64,000 nt of DNA from Tidjanibacter massiliensis (GCF_900104605.1 NZ_LT629960.1:558001-622000), one strand, 5' to 3'; positions 36,553 to 46,395 are shown, counted from the stretch's first letter. Program-made: numbers and translations. The notes: generated from the sequence alone by a model not told the origin.

Positions 36553-37215
36553 TTATTTCGTGTTGATGACGAGTACGCCGTTCATGCCCGATGCGCCGTA
36601 GATGACACCGTTTCGGTCAATCGTAACGGACTCGATGTCGTTCGGATTGACGAGCATGTTGGCGGCATTGAAGCTCTGCATCCGGATGCCGTTCACAACC
36701 ACGAGTGGGACCATACCGTCGAGATAGGCTTGGTAATTGCCGGGGCCGCCTTCGATGATGAGGCCGGCTATACGGCCTGTCAGGTAGTCGGCCAGGCTGG
36801 AGTATTGTAGCGAACTGGCCATGTTATTGACGCTGACATCGGGCGAGGAGACCGAGAGCGGAACGGCTTTGTAGGCGTTTGCCGGCATCTTTTCGCCGTT
36901 GCGCATGGCGGTCGCTATCTTGTCGTTTCTGTTCAGGTTGAGCTGAAGGGCGGTCATTCCGTTGGCGGGGAATTCGTATTTCCTGTGTTTGATGATGACT
37001 GCCACCGTGTCGTTGTCGGCGACGTGCTGCAGTGTCAGTTTCCCGTCTTTGAGGGTATGGACGACGGGGTTTTCGCCTTTGACGTAGGCGATGATGTCGC
37101 GTCGCGGAGCTTCCCCCTTGTTGTTGATTACAGTAATATTTACCGGATGTCCGCCGGTTTGTGCCATTCCCGCGAGGGGAAGCAGCAGCATGAGCACGCA
37201 AAGTAATCTTTTCAT
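36553..37215 (-). CDS. Secreted standalone TonB-receptor plug-like protein
   Basis: A 220-residue protein with a signal peptide (MKRLLCVLMLLLPLAGMAQ), a short N-terminal domain, and a TonB-dependent-receptor plug-like end: SSLADYLTGRIAGLIIEGG, PLVVVNGIRM, NPNDIESVTIDRNGVIYGASGMNGVLVINTK. SusC-type receptors have these motifs before a 600-residue barrel, but here the protein ends after the plug. The frame is open to 37668, but ATG 37215 begins the signal peptide and 37402-37647 encodes a gene on the other strand. Confidence 0.75.
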   Translation of the reverse strand: MKRLLCVLMLLLPLAGMAQTGGHPVNITVINNKGEAPRRDIIAYVKGENPVVHTLKDGKLTLQHVADNDTVAVIIKHRKYEFPANGMTALQLNLNRNDKIATAMRNGEKMPANAYKAVPLSVSSPDVSVNNMASSLQYSSLADYLTGRIAGLIIEGGPGNYQAYLDGMVPLVVVNGIRMQSFNAANMLVNPNDIESVTIDRNGVIYGASGMNGVLVINTK

Positions 37216-37401
37216 AATTGTAGTTGTTAAATTGTTTGTCGGTAAACCTTGCAAGATACGTTCCAAAACAGCCGCTTTTTTCTCTTTTGTGATGGGAAAC
37301 CGGTGTCGGAAGGTATGGAATTTGTTACTCTTACGGTTACAGGTTATACGGAAAATCCGTATATTGGAGAATGGTAAATACAGAATAAAAACCGTGAAGA
37401 T

Positions 37402-37647
37402 ATGAAAGACAGGGAATTTGCAACCGTAGCGAGGTTTTCCTCGATGGAACAGGCTCAGGTAGTCAAGGCGATGCTCGATTCGATGGGGGTCAATAATCAG
37501 ATAGTGAACGATATCGCGGCCGATATTCTTCCGATGTTGGAGAGGGATATCCGTATTATCGTCAATACGGCCGACCTGCCGAAGGCAAAACAGCTGATGA
37601 AGGCCAAATTCGATAAGGAGAGTTTCAAGGATGCCTGGAAGGAGTAG
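37402..37647 (+). CDS. DUF2007 family small protein
   Basis: An 81-residue protein of the DUF2007/putative signal-transducing type: FATVARFSSMEQAQVVKAML, DSMGVNNQIVND, RIIVNTADLPKAKQLM. It is probably a small cytosolic alpha/beta fold. It stands alone with its own terminator. Confidence 0.8.
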   Translation: MKDREFATVARFSSMEQAQVVKAMLDSMGVNNQIVNDIAADILPMLERDIRIIVNTADLPKAKQLMKAKFDKESFKDAWKE

Positions 37648-37688
37648 GCCGTGCGAGGTGCATGGCACGGCTTTCTGCAGTGAAACAG

Positions 37689-37720
37689 GGGCGGGAAATC
37701 TTTTTCCGCCCTTTCATTTT
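37689..37720 (+). terminator. Terminator of the DUF2007 gene
   Basis: A 10-bp stem with one G-T pair (37689-37698 with 37702-37711) followed by TTTCATTTT. Confidence 0.75.
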
Positions 37721-37765
37721 GTGTGGCGGACGGGATGCTTTGTCCGGTCGATGAACCGCAGAGGG

Positions 37766-38506
37766 TCAGCGGCAGGCTGAAAGGAACAGCTTCCATGTCT
37801 CCCTGGCCTGTATCTCCAGCATGCGCCGGCCGTTCATCGTGCTCGCTCCGGCTTCCCGGCCTTTGCGCAGGAATGCGGTTTCGGGCGGATTGTAGACCAT
37901 GTCGTAGAGCATGTGTGCGGGTGTGAGCCATTCGTAGGGGATGGCGGGGAACCGCTCCGTATCGGGCCAGGTGCCGAGCGGGGTGGCATTTATCAGGAGC
38001 CTGTACTTCTGCAGTAGTTCGGAAGTCAATGCTTCGTAAGAGAGGATGCCTGCACCTTTCTTGCTGCGCGAAACGGTGGCGTGTACCATGCCGAGTTCAT
38101 CGAGTCCGTATGCCGCTGCCGCCGCCGCCCCGCCGCTGCCCAGAATGAGTGCGTGAGGGCATTCTCCGCCTGTCAGTGCCATGAGCGATTCGGCGAACCC
38201 TATCCAGTCCACATTGTATCCCTTCCATGTGTCGCCCTGCCGGACGGCGCAGTTCACGGCGCCTATCCGTTCGGCTGTCGGGTCAATTTGGTCGAGGTAG
38301 TCCATGACGGCCCGTTTGTAGGGAGCGGTGACGTTGAAGCCCAGCAGCGGGTGTTCCGCCAGCAAGGCCGGCAGCTCTTCTATCGAACCGAGCGGGTAGT
38401 TGGCATAAACTGCATCGCGGATACCTTCCCTGCGGAACATCTCTGCGAACCATTCCGCCGAGAAAGAGTGGGCGAGGGGATAACCGATGAGTCCGAACGA
38501 ACGCAT
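37766..38506 (-). CDS. aroE: Shikimate dehydrogenase
   Basis: A 246-residue NADP-dependent reductase of the shikimate pathway. GYPLAHSFSAEWF binds substrate, NVTAPYK carries the catalytic Lys, YNVDWIGF the paired Asp, and LILGSGGAAAAAAYG is the nucleotide loop. It starts 10 bases after the VTT-domain gene, so they form an operon. Confidence 0.93.
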   Translation of the reverse strand: MRSFGLIGYPLAHSFSAEWFAEMFRREGIRDAVYANYPLGSIEELPALLAEHPLLGFNVTAPYKRAVMDYLDQIDPTAERIGAVNCAVRQGDTWKGYNVDWIGFAESLMALTGGECPHALILGSGGAAAAAAYGLDELGMVHATVSRSKKGAGILSYEALTSELLQKYRLLINATPLGTWPDTERFPAIPYEWLTPAHMLYDMVYNPPETAFLRKGREAGASTMNGRRMLEIQARETWKLFLSACR

Positions 38507-38516
38507 GGAAAGGGGG

Positions 38517-39140
38517 TCAGAAAGCGTATTTGATGAGCAGGAATCCGCCTACCAACAGGACGGTGAAAGCTATGACGATGAGGTTGAAATACTTGTCGAT
38601 GAAGCTCTTTATCGGAGTTCCGAATTTCCAGATGAGCCACCCGACGAGGAAGAAGCGCAGGCCGCGTCCGATGACCGAGGCCAGCATGAACATGCCGAAA
38701 TTGATGTGGAATACTCCTGCGGCGAGGGTGAAGATTTTGTACGGTATCGGGGTGAAACCGGCCGTGAAGACGGCCCAGAAGTTCCACTGTTCGTAGATGT
38801 CGGCTACCGAATCGAAAGCCTCCTGGCTGAATACCCCCGGGATGAACCAATGGTCTATCGCATTCCAGGCCCAGAAGCCGAGCGCATAGGCGATGACGGC
38901 GCCCACGAGCGTACCGGCGAGGCAGATGGCCGAATAGCGGAACGATTTGCGCGTACATCCGAGGCACAGCGCTATCAGCAATACATCCGGCGGTATCGGA
39001 AAGAAGCTCGCTTCGGCCAAAGCGAGAATGAACAGCGCGGCCGGCCCCCACGGGCTGTCGGCCCAGCCGAGTATCCAGTCATAGGCCCGACGGATTATAT
39101 TAGGCTTTTTTACAGGTACTTCGGTCGTTCCGTTATCCAT
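38517..39140 (-). CDS. VTT/DedA-like membrane protein (YqaA type)
   Basis: A 207-residue membrane protein with about five helices and the VTT signature (ALAEASFFPIPPDVLLIALCLG and FTAGFTPIPYKIFTLAAGVF). Members are thought to act as lipid scramblases or flippases. First gene of the operon with aroE. Confidence 0.85.
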   Translation of the reverse strand: MDNGTTEVPVKKPNIIRRAYDWILGWADSPWGPAALFILALAEASFFPIPPDVLLIALCLGCTRKSFRYSAICLAGTLVGAVIAYALGFWAWNAIDHWFIPGVFSQEAFDSVADIYEQWNFWAVFTAGFTPIPYKIFTLAAGVFHINFGMFMLASVIGRGLRFFLVGWLIWKFGTPIKSFIDKYFNLIVIAFTVLLVGGFLLIKYAF

Positions 39141-39168
39141 GCGTCCCTTCGTGTTTTCATCTTCCCCG

Positions 39169-39176
39169 CAAAGGTA
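39169..39176 (-). promoter_or_regulatory. Promoter -7 box of the VTT-aroE operon
   Basis: TACCTTTG on the minus strand, 28 bases before the ATG at 39140. Confidence 0.5.
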
Positions 39177-39466
39177 CGAAAAACATTGTAAACGGCTGGC
39201 TGCCGGCCGCTGTTTTTCATGGAGTGCGTACTGCCGACGGCGATATCGTTTCGGTCTGTACAGGATGCTCGGGCATTTTGTACGGCGGGCGGAGTTTTCG
39301 GATATTCACGAGCGGGAGGGACAGCGTGGCCGTGCCAGGAAATGGGTATGCGGATATATAGGGCGGAACGAAAGAGGCGGCTGTTCCCGTCGCGTCCTGC
39401 TCCGGTTCCGTAGGAGAGCACCGGACTCTCTTTCGACGGACTGATGCGTCCCGTGCGGGTAGGGTG
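39177..39466. other. Intergenic stretch, nothing recognised
   Basis: This stretch lies between the VTT-gene promoter and the end of the Ctp protease gene. No frame is convincing and no clear terminator for the protease gene is visible. Confidence 0.5.
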
Positions 39467-41077
39467 TCATTTCCTGTCGGCATTGCCGAGCAACCGGTCG
39501 TATTCGGCGGGATGCTGGAGAATTTCGACTGCCTTGGCGAATTCCCTGTCGTCCGCGCTGTTCGTTATCCGGAAATATTCGTTGCTGTCCCACAGTTTCC
39601 GGGCGATGAGCGCTTTCAGGTGCATCCTGATGTCGGGCAGCGTTGCGGCCTCCTCTTCGGGAGTGGGGAGGATATTCCGTGTGCGTCCGAGGTCGGCGAG
39701 AGCCTCCAGCATGGAGGGGGTTACCTCGAACTGCTCGGCGAAGCGTTCGAAAGTGGGGTATTGTGTGGTCAATCTGCCGCGTTCTTTTTCGAGCAGCGTG
39801 TTGATGTATTCGTTGATGACGCCTCCGCGTATGAGCTGGTTCCAATAGGAGTAGTTTTTCGTTGTGTCCAGCGGAATATGGATGTCGGGGTAGATGCCTC
39901 CGGCTCCGAGTACTTTCCGACCGTTGCGCAGGGTGCTGTACACCGGGGCGTCCATGTTGAGGGAGTCGGCATAGCTGCTGTCGAGCGTCCTGCGGATATG
40001 GTCGAGATAGTATCCCTCAATGTCGCCGTTCTCAAACGGACGCTGTATCACCCGCCCCGATGGGGTATGGTATCTCGCTACCGTAATGCGGACGGCCGAA
40101 CCGTCTATGAGGGGAATCTGCTGCTGGACGAGCCCTTTGCCGAAGCTCGGCTGACCGATGATGACGCCGCGGTCCCAGTCCTGTACGGCTCCGGCTACAA
40201 TCTCGCTGCCCGATGCCGACGACGAATCTATCAGTACCACGAGCTTGCCTTCGGTAAACGTTCCGGCCCGGCGCGATTTGTAACTGATGTTCCGGACATT
40301 CCGCCCTTCAGTGGAGACGATTACAGAGCCTGCCGGCAGAAAGAACTCGCTCATCTCTATCGCCTGGTCCAGGAGGCCTCCGCCGTTGCCGCGCAGGTCG
40401 AGGATAAGTGCGGAGAGAGGGCCGAGCCCGTCGAAACTCTGTCGGAACTCCTGCATGGTCGTACCGGCGAAGCGGTTGACTCTGATGTATCCGATGCCGG
40501 GAGCGGCCATGTAGGCGGCATCTATCGTATGGATGGGGATATCATCGCGCGTGACATTGAAAATCAGGTCGTCCGGTTCTCCCCGTCTCTCGATGCCGAG
40601 CTGTACCCGGCTCCGTTTGGGGCCGCGGAGCAGTTTCGGAACGTCGGCACGGCTTACGCCGACCGACGATTTGCCGTCCACCGATACGATGCGGTCGTTG
40701 GGCAGTATCCCGACGCTCTCGGCCGGGCCGCCCGCGACGGTGTTCACGACGATGATGGTATCGTTGATGACGTCGAATTCCACGCCGATGCCGCTGAAAC
40801 TCCCGTCAAAGGATTCCGTGATGCTTTTCATCTCCTCTGCAGAGGAGTAGGAGGAGTGCGGGTCGAGTGCCGAGAGGATACCGGTGATGGCCTCTTCCAC
40901 GAGAGTTTCGTTATTCAGCGTATCGACATACCTCGCATTGAGGTAGTCGAAAAACTGTTCGAACTTCAGTTTCTGGTACTCCGCGCTTTGGGAAGCGTTG
41001 CCTCCCTTCGGGGATTGTGCCGCTGCCCAAAACGGCAGTGCGAGCAGCAGCAGTATCGTCGCTTTTTTCATAGTCAT
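39467..41077 (-). CDS. C-terminal processing protease (S41)
   Basis: A 536-residue periplasmic Ctp protease: signal peptide, PDZ domain (SGIGVEFDVINDTIIVVNTV, then GILPNDRIVSVDGKS), and a catalytic Ser/Lys pair in IDSSSASGSEIVAGA and GQPSFGKG. It clips proteins at their C-termini. ATG 41071 (MKKAT) is an equally good start. Confidence 0.92.
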   Translation of the reverse strand: MTMKKATILLLLALPFWAAAQSPKGGNASQSAEYQKLKFEQFFDYLNARYVDTLNNETLVEEAITGILSALDPHSSYSSAEEMKSITESFDGSFSGIGVEFDVINDTIIVVNTVAGGPAESVGILPNDRIVSVDGKSSVGVSRADVPKLLRGPKRSRVQLGIERRGEPDDLIFNVTRDDIPIHTIDAAYMAAPGIGYIRVNRFAGTTMQEFRQSFDGLGPLSALILDLRGNGGGLLDQAIEMSEFFLPAGSVIVSTEGRNVRNISYKSRRAGTFTEGKLVVLIDSSSASGSEIVAGAVQDWDRGVIIGQPSFGKGLVQQQIPLIDGSAVRITVARYHTPSGRVIQRPFENGDIEGYYLDHIRRTLDSSYADSLNMDAPVYSTLRNGRKVLGAGGIYPDIHIPLDTTKNYSYWNQLIRGGVINEYINTLLEKERGRLTTQYPTFERFAEQFEVTPSMLEALADLGRTRNILPTPEEEAATLPDIRMHLKALIARKLWDSNEYFRITNSADDREFAKAVEILQHPAEYDRLLGNADRK

Positions 41078-41252
41078 GAATTATCGTATCGGTACCACGG
41101 CCCTGTCCCGGTCTTTCGAGCACATGCCGTATCGTTGCGGCGAACAAGACAGACACCGGGCGGAACTTGGCGGTCTGTCCGCCGGTACATGGATGCTGCT
41201 GCACGGTGCCGTCACGGATTGACGGAGGGCGTATCCGTTTCGCCTGACGGGG

Positions 41253-42644
41253 TCAGTGCTGCATATATTCCGACAGTTTGTCGAAAGGAACCGTCTGTTG
41301 TTCTCCGCTGTGCATCTCCTTTACGGTCGCATGCCGCGAGGCGAGTTCGTCTTCGCCGACGATGACGACAAAAGGTATGCCGCGTCGGTTGGCATATTCC
41401 ATCTGTTTCTTCATCTTGGCCGGTTCGGGATAGATTTCGGAGGGGATGCCCGCATCGCGCACCTGCTGGAGCAGCCGCAGGGAGGCGAGCTGTTCCGGTC
41501 CGCCGAAATTGATGAACAGAATGCGTGTGGCGATGCCTGCCTCTTCCGGGAAGAGGTTCAAGGCCAGCATAACGTCGTAGATGCGGTCTGCTCCGAACGA
41601 GATGCCCACGCCCGACATGCCGGGCATGCCGAAGATGCCCGTCAGGTCGTCGTACCGTCCGCCGCCGCAGATACTCCCTATCGCGTGGTCTTTGGCCTTC
41701 ACCTCGAAAATGGCGCCCGTATAGTAGTTGAGACCGCGGGCGAGCGAGAGGTCGAGCTCGATGTCGAGCGTCGAGCCGGCTGCCGCGATGTAAGAGAAGA
41801 GTTCCTCCATTTCGGCGATGCCCAGCATACCCGTTTCGGATGAGGCGATGACCTCTTTCATGCGGGCCAGCTTCTCGGTGTTCGTGCCCGAAAGCTCCAG
41901 AATGGGGCGCAGTCCGGCGATGGCCTCCTGTCCGATGCCTTTGGAGGCGAGTTCCGCCTCGACATTCCCGATGCCTATCTTGTCGAGCTTGTCGATGGCC
42001 ACGGTGATATCGGTCATCTTGTCGGCATGTCCGATGGTTTCGGCGATGCCGTAGAGTATCTTGCGGTTGTTCAGCTTCAGCGTCACATTGATACCCAGGT
42101 CGCCGAACACCCGTTCCACTATCTTGACGAGTTCGAATTCACACAGCAGGCTCCGTGTCCCGATGACGTCCACGTCGCATTGGTAGAACTCCCGGTAGCG
42201 CCCCTTCTGCGGCCGGTCGGCACGCCATACCGGCTGTACCTGATAGCGCCGGAACGGGAATGTTATTTCGGCCTGGTGCTGAACCACATAGCGGGCGAAG
42301 GGAACCGTCAGGTCGTAACGGAGCCCCTTTTCGCATATCCGCGCGGCCATGGCATTGAGCGGTGCGCCGCCCGTCTCCGTTCCCGCCGCGATGACCTTCG
42401 CATCGTCCGGCGTGAATCCGCGGGTGAAATCGCCCGAATTCAGGATTTTGAACAGCAGCTTGTCGCCCTCTTCGCCGTACTTGCCCGTCAGGGTGGAGAG
42501 GTTCTCCATGGCCGGGGTTTCGAGCGGGGCGTATCCGTAGGTGCGGAATACCCGCCGGATGGTGTCGAACATGTAGGTGCGGCGCATCATCTCCAGCGGA
42601 GAGAAGTCGCGCGTCCCTTTCGGAATGGAAGGTTTCTGTGCCAT
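41253..42644 (-). CDS. hisS: Histidyl-tRNA synthetase
   Basis: A 463-residue class II synthetase. Motif 1 is in [15 protein letters not shown], motif 2 is [20 protein letters not shown], the His-binding stretch is [15 protein letters not shown], and motif 3 is [11 protein letters not shown], followed by the anticodon-binding domain. It starts 4 bases after ettA, so it is probably co-transcribed. Confidence 0.97.
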   Translation of the reverse strand: MAQKPSIPKGTRDFSPLEMMRRTYMFDTIRRVFRTYGYAPLETPAMENLSTLTGKYGEEGDKLLFKILNSGDFTRGFTPDDAKVIAAGTETGGAPLNAMAARICEKGLRYDLTVPFARYVVQHQAEITFPFRRYQVQPVWRADRPQKGRYREFYQCDVDVIGTRSLLCEFELVKIVERVFGDLGINVTLKLNNRKILYGIAETIGHADKMTDITVAIDKLDKIGIGNVEAELASKGIGQEAIAGLRPILELSGTNTEKLARMKEVIASSETGMLGIAEMEELFSYIAAAGSTLDIELDLSLARGLNYYTGAIFEVKAKDHAIGSICGGGRYDDLTGIFGMPGMSGVGISFGADRIYDVMLALNLFPEEAGIATRILFINFGGPEQLASLRLLQQVRDAGIPSEIYPEPAKMKKQMEYANRRGIPFVVIVGEDELASRHATVKEMHSGEQQTVPFDKLSEYMQH

Positions 42645-42648
42645 GACG

Positions 42649-44322
42649 TTACTCCATGAGTTTGCGGTATTTCACCCGTTTGGGTGTTGTATCTTCGCCG
42701 AGCAGCCTCTTGTGCTCCTCGTATTCGCTGTAACCGCCTTCGAAGAAGACCACCTGCGAATCGCCTTCAAAAGAGAGGATGTGGGTGGCGACGCGGTCGA
42801 GGAACCAGCGGTCGTGCGAGATGACCACCGCACAGCCGGCGAAATTCTCCAAACCTTCTTCCAGCGCACGCAGCGTATTCACGTCGATGTCGTTCGTGGG
42901 CTCGTCGAGCAGCAGTACGTTGCCGCCCTCCTTGAGGGCCATGGCCAGGTGGAGCCTGTTGCGTTCGCCGCCGGAGAGTACGCCCACCTTTTTTTCCTGG
43001 TCGGCCCCCGTGAAGTTGAAGCGGGCCACATAGGCGCGGGCATTCACGCTCCGGTTGCCGAGCTGGATGATGTCGCTGTTGTGCGAAATGGTTTCATATA
43101 CCGTCTTTTCGGGGTCTATCGAGGCGTGCTGTTGGTCCACATAGGCGAGTTTGACGGTCTCACCCACCCGGAACTCGCCTGAGGTGGGCTGTTCCAGCCC
43201 CATTATCATCCGGAAAAGGGTGGTCTTGCCCGTACCGTTGGGGCCGATGACGCCCACGATGCCGGCGGGCGGTAGCGAGAAGTTGAGATTCTCGTAGAGC
43301 ACCCGGTCGCCGAATGCCTTGGTGACATTCTTCGCCTCGATGACCACGTTGCCCAGACGCGGGCCGTTGGGAATGTATATCTCCAGTTTTTCCTCTTTCT
43401 GTTTGGTATCCTCGTTGAGCATCTTGTCGTAGGCCGAAAGACGAGCTTTGCTTTTGGCATGCCGGGCTTTGGGGCTCATCTTCACCCATTCGAGTTCGCG
43501 CTCCAATGTTTTGCGCCGCTTGCTCTCCTGTTTCTCTTCCTGTTCGAGACGCTTGGTCTTCTGGTCGAGCCAGCTGGAATAGTTACCCTTCCACGGGATA
43601 CCCTCGCCGCGGTCGAGTTCGAGAATCCAGCCCGCCACGTTGTCGAGGAAGTAACGGTCGTGGGTTACCGCGATGACCGTGCCGGGGTATTGCTGCAGGT
43701 GCTGTTCGAGCCAGTCGATGCTCTCTGCGTCGAGGTGGTTGGTGGGTTCGTCGAGCAGCAACACGTCGGGCTGCTGGAGCAGCAGCCGGCACAGCGCCAC
43801 GCGGCGGCGTTCTCCTCCGGAGAGGTGGGCCACCGGTTCGTCGGCATCGGGGCAGCGGAGGGCGTCCATGGCCCGTTCGAGCACGCTGTCGAGTTCCCAG
43901 CCGTTTACGTGATCTATCGCTTCGGTCAGTTCGCCCTGCCGTTCGATGAGTTTGGCCATCTGGTCGTCGTCCATCGGTTCCATGAACCGGGCGTTCACTT
44001 CCTCGTATTCTTTCAGCAGTGCAACGGTAGCGGCGCAGCCCTCCTGCACCACTTCCTTCACCGTTTTCGTATCGTCCAGTTTCGGGTCCTGTTCGAGGTA
44101 GCCCACGCTGTAACCAGGCGAAAAGACCACTTCGCCCTGGTAGCTCTTGTCGATGCCTGCAATGATTTTCATCAACGTCGATTTTCCAGAGCCGTTGAGG
44201 CCGATGATGCCTATTTTCGCCCCGTAAAAAAACGAAAGGTAAATGTCGTTAAGGACTTTTTTCTGATTGTTAAAGGTCTTGCTGACGCCGACCATCGAGA
44301 ATATGATTTTTTCGTCTGCCAT
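42649..44322 (-). CDS. ettA: Energy-dependent translational throttle protein EttA (ABC-F)
   Basis: A 557-residue ABC-F ATPase without membrane domains. Walker A motifs are GLNGSGKST (near 40) and GPNGTGKTT, signature motifs LSGGERRR and LSGGERNR, with the arm and linker region between. EttA binds the ribosomal E-site and gates elongation by energy state. ATG 44322 (MADEKIIF) is the start; the frame open to 44559 crosses the promoter at 44401 and overlaps the rubrerythrin gene. Confidence 0.93.
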   Translation of the reverse strand: MADEKIIFSMVGVSKTFNNQKKVLNDIYLSFFYGAKIGIIGLNGSGKSTLMKIIAGIDKSYQGEVVFSPGYSVGYLEQDPKLDDTKTVKEVVQEGCAATVALLKEYEEVNARFMEPMDDDQMAKLIERQGELTEAIDHVNGWELDSVLERAMDALRCPDADEPVAHLSGGERRRVALCRLLLQQPDVLLLDEPTNHLDAESIDWLEQHLQQYPGTVIAVTHDRYFLDNVAGWILELDRGEGIPWKGNYSSWLDQKTKRLEQEEKQESKRRKTLERELEWVKMSPKARHAKSKARLSAYDKMLNEDTKQKEEKLEIYIPNGPRLGNVVIEAKNVTKAFGDRVLYENLNFSLPPAGIVGVIGPNGTGKTTLFRMIMGLEQPTSGEFRVGETVKLAYVDQQHASIDPEKTVYETISHNSDIIQLGNRSVNARAYVARFNFTGADQEKKVGVLSGGERNRLHLAMALKEGGNVLLLDEPTNDIDVNTLRALEEGLENFAGCAVVISHDRWFLDRVATHILSFEGDSQVVFFEGGYSEYEEHKRLLGEDTTPKRVKYRKLME

Positions 44323-44400
44323 CGTATGGTTGTTTTTTGTCGTTGCATGTTTGTCCCGCACCGTCCTGAACGGCCTTGCGGGATACTCTGTCCGAGGGTA

Positions 44401-44408
44401 CAAAGATA
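44401..44408 (-). promoter_or_regulatory. Promoter -7 box of ettA-hisS
   Basis: TATCTTTG on the minus strand, giving a leader of about 70 bases. It confirms the ATG at 44322. Confidence 0.5.
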
Positions 44409-44489
44409 GCGCAAAGCCCCGAATAACCGTCATTATAGTTTGAACGAATAGCGGAATAAAAAGATATGATGCAACTTGTTGCCATGGAA

Positions 44490-44522
44490 TTGGGTGGTTC
44501 CCGAAAGAAGTCCGTATCTTTG
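44490..44522 (+). promoter_or_regulatory. Promoter of the rubrerythrin gene
   Basis: TTG at 44490-44492 and TATCTTTG at 44515-44522, spaced 22 bases, slightly wider than the consensus. The ATG is 27 bases downstream. Confidence 0.5.
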
Positions 44523-44549
44523 TTTCACGGATTTTAAAGAAATGGCTAA

Positions 44550-45125
44550 ATGAAATCAATCAAAGGTACCAAGACAGAACAGAACCTGCTGAAGGCTTTT
44601 GCAGGGGAATCGCAGGCCCGGACGCGCTATACTTTCTTTGCGAGCGTCGCCAAAAAGGAGGGCTTCGAACAGATATCCGCGATATTCACCGAGACCGCGG
44701 AACAGGAGAAGGAACATGCCAAGAAGTTTTTCCGTTTTCTCGAAGGGGGCATGGTGGAGATTACCGCCTCCTATCCTGCGGGCGTGATAGGCACGACGGC
44801 CGAAAATCTGCTTGCAGCGGCCGAAGGCGAGCTGGAAGAGTGGGGTGAACTCTATCCCGATTTCGCGAAGGTGGCCGACGAAGAGGGCTTTCCGCAGATT
44901 GCAGCTACTTTCCGCATGGTAGCTAAAGTGGAGGTCGAACATGAAAAACGTTACCGCCGTCTTTACAAACGGGTTATCGACGGAACGGTATTCGAGCGCG
45001 AGGAGGAGACGGAATGGCAGTGCCGTAACTGCGGTTATGTGCACAGGGGTAAGAATGCTCCTGCGACCTGTCCTGTTTGCCAGCATCCGCAGGCATTTTT
45101 TGAAGAGGAGAAGCAGAACTATTGA
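44550..45125 (+). CDS. rbr: Rubrerythrin
   Basis: A 191-residue non-haem iron peroxidase. It has a four-helix di-iron domain with E-x2-H motifs (ETAEQEKEHAKKFF and MVAKVEVEHEKRYRR) and a C-terminal rubredoxin domain (CRNCGYVHRG, then CPVCQHP). It removes hydrogen peroxide in anaerobes. Single gene with its own promoter and terminator. Confidence 0.96.
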   Translation: MKSIKGTKTEQNLLKAFAGESQARTRYTFFASVAKKEGFEQISAIFTETAEQEKEHAKKFFRFLEGGMVEITASYPAGVIGTTAENLLAAAEGELEEWGELYPDFAKVADEEGFPQIAATFRMVAKVEVEHEKRYRRLYKRVIDGTVFEREEETEWQCRNCGYVHRGKNAPATCPVCQHPQAFFEEEKQNY

Positions 45126-45149
45126 TTTTTTCTCTGTGCAACGGAATCT

Positions 45150-45178
45150 GAAAGGCCGCCCGGAAAAGGCGGCCTTTC
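45150..45178. terminator. Bidirectional terminator
   Basis: A perfect 11-bp stem (45150-45160 with 45168-45178) with A-run and T-run feet, between the convergent rubrerythrin and lrgB genes. Confidence 0.85.
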
Positions 45179-45222
45179 CTGTGTGTCGGCATGCTGCGTC
45201 GGAACGTTTGGCGGAGCCGGTC

Positions 45223-45918
45223 TCAAAGGTTCAGCAGCCACTCGATGACGGGTATGAGAATGGCGGTCATGATGCCCATGACGCCGATGGCCAGGCCGCT
45301 TATCGCTCCTTCTATCGCGCCCAGCTCCATAGCCCTGGCCGTACCGAGTCCGTGGGCGGCCGAACCGAGTGCCAGGCCCCGGGCGATGCGGCTCCGGATA
45401 CCCAGTCTGTCGAGAATGAACGGACCGACGATTCCGCCGAAGATACCTACCACGATGACGACCACGGCGGCGATGGCAGGGATGCCGCCCGACCGTTGGG
45501 CGATACTCATGGCGATGGGAGTAGTGACGGATTTGGGTTCGAGCGACGCTATCAGCGTCCGGTCGGCTCCCATCCAGCGGGCGATGAGCACCACGCTGAC
45601 GATGCCGATGACGCTTCCCACGAAAACCGAGGTCAGGATGGAGATTCCGTTTGCTTTCAGGTGTTCTCTCTGTTCGTATAACAAATAGCCCAATGCCACG
45701 ACTGTCGGGCCCAGGAGAAAATTGATGATGCGGCTTCCGGCCTCGAATGTAGCGAAAGGGATGCCGAGAAACCGGATGCCGAGGGCAAGCACCGGTATAG
45801 AGACCAGCAGCGGATGCAGCAGGCTGAGCCGTGTTTTCCGGTAGAGCCACAGTGCGGCGAGGTAGACGCCCGTGACGAGTGTCAGGATGAATATTTCCGA
45901 ATGGAGGAGTGGGTTCAT
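45223..45918 (-). CDS. lrgB: LrgB family membrane protein
   Basis: A 231-residue membrane protein with about seven helices and the LrgB hallmarks SLEPKSVTTPIAMSIAQRSGG and GLALGSAAHGLGTARAMELG. With LrgA it forms a transporter for small carboxylates (pyruvate in Bacillus, glycolate/glycerate in plants) linked to murein hydrolase control. Its ATG overlaps the lrgA stop (ATGA), so translation is coupled. The lrgB frame is also open upstream through the poly-C tract. Confidence 0.92.
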   Translation of the reverse strand: MNPLLHSEIFILTLVTGVYLAALWLYRKTRLSLLHPLLVSIPVLALGIRFLGIPFATFEAGSRIINFLLGPTVVALGYLLYEQREHLKANGISILTSVFVGSVIGIVSVVLIARWMGADRTLIASLEPKSVTTPIAMSIAQRSGGIPAIAAVVVIVVGIFGGIVGPFILDRLGIRSRIARGLALGSAAHGLGTARAMELGAIEGAISGLAIGVMGIMTAILIPVIEWLLNL

Positions 45919-46361
45919 GGTCTGGTGTCGTTGATTGCGGCCTCTTGTGCTGCCGTGTCCGTATCGGGTACTCCTGCGGCGGGGGGGGGGGGGGAGACGG
46001 TTCGGGGTTTGGCTGCCCGTCTCCGGCTCCTGCTCTCCAGCCACTCCTGTGTGCAGGCGACCGTCACGATGACGGCTACCGTACTTACGGCGCAGGCCGT
46101 CAATACCGCCTGCCAGGATTGCGAAAGGATGTCCATTGCATTGACGATGCCCACACCGGCCGGCAGAAAAAAGAGTCCCATGTTGTCGGTCAGGAACCGG
46201 GCGACCGGTCTGACTGTTTCCGGTTTGACGACTTTGCCGCAGAGTGCTGCGAACAGCAGTATCATGCCGATGACGCTGCCCGGTATGAGACCGCCCGTCA
46301 GCGTACCGATAAATTCGCCGGCGGCGTAAAACAGCAGAATGATGAAAATTCCCGGTAACAT
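45915..46361 (-). CDS. lrgA: LrgA/CidA family protein with a C14 tract
   Basis: A 148-residue holin-like partner of LrgB with four helices (LPGIFIILLFYAAGEFIG, FLTDNMGLFFLPAGVGIVNA). After about residue 105 there is a charged tail (RSRRRAAKPRTVSPPPP...) in which four Pro codons are made by 14 consecutive C. The start is ATG 46361, 27 bases after the -7 box at 46388. With one more C the frame would enter lrgB and give a 379-residue LrgA-LrgB fusion; with one fewer it would run about 280 codons in an unrelated frame. Confidence 0.9.
   Translation of the reverse strand: MLPGIFIILLFYAAGEFIGTLTGGLIPGSVIGMILLFAALCGKVVKPETVRPVARFLTDNMGLFFLPAGVGIVNAMDILSQSWQAVLTACAVSTVAVIVTVACTQEWLESRSRRRAAKPRTVSPPPPAAGVPDTDTAAQEAAINDTRP
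45981..45994 (-). repeat. Homopolymer of 14 C in the lrgA coding strand
   Basis: On the given strand these are 14 consecutive G. No other mononucleotide run I noticed in the window exceeds 8. Such tracts slip readily during replication and are classic contingency loci, and they are also prone to base-count errors. Confidence 0.95.
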
Positions 46362-46387
46362 GGAATGCACGTTGTCTGTCGAGGGCG

Positions 46388-46395
46388 CAAATGTA
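46388..46395 (-). promoter_or_regulatory. Promoter -7 box of lrgAB
   Basis: TACATTTG on the minus strand fits TAnnTTTG and lies 26 bases before ATG 46361. Confidence 0.45.
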
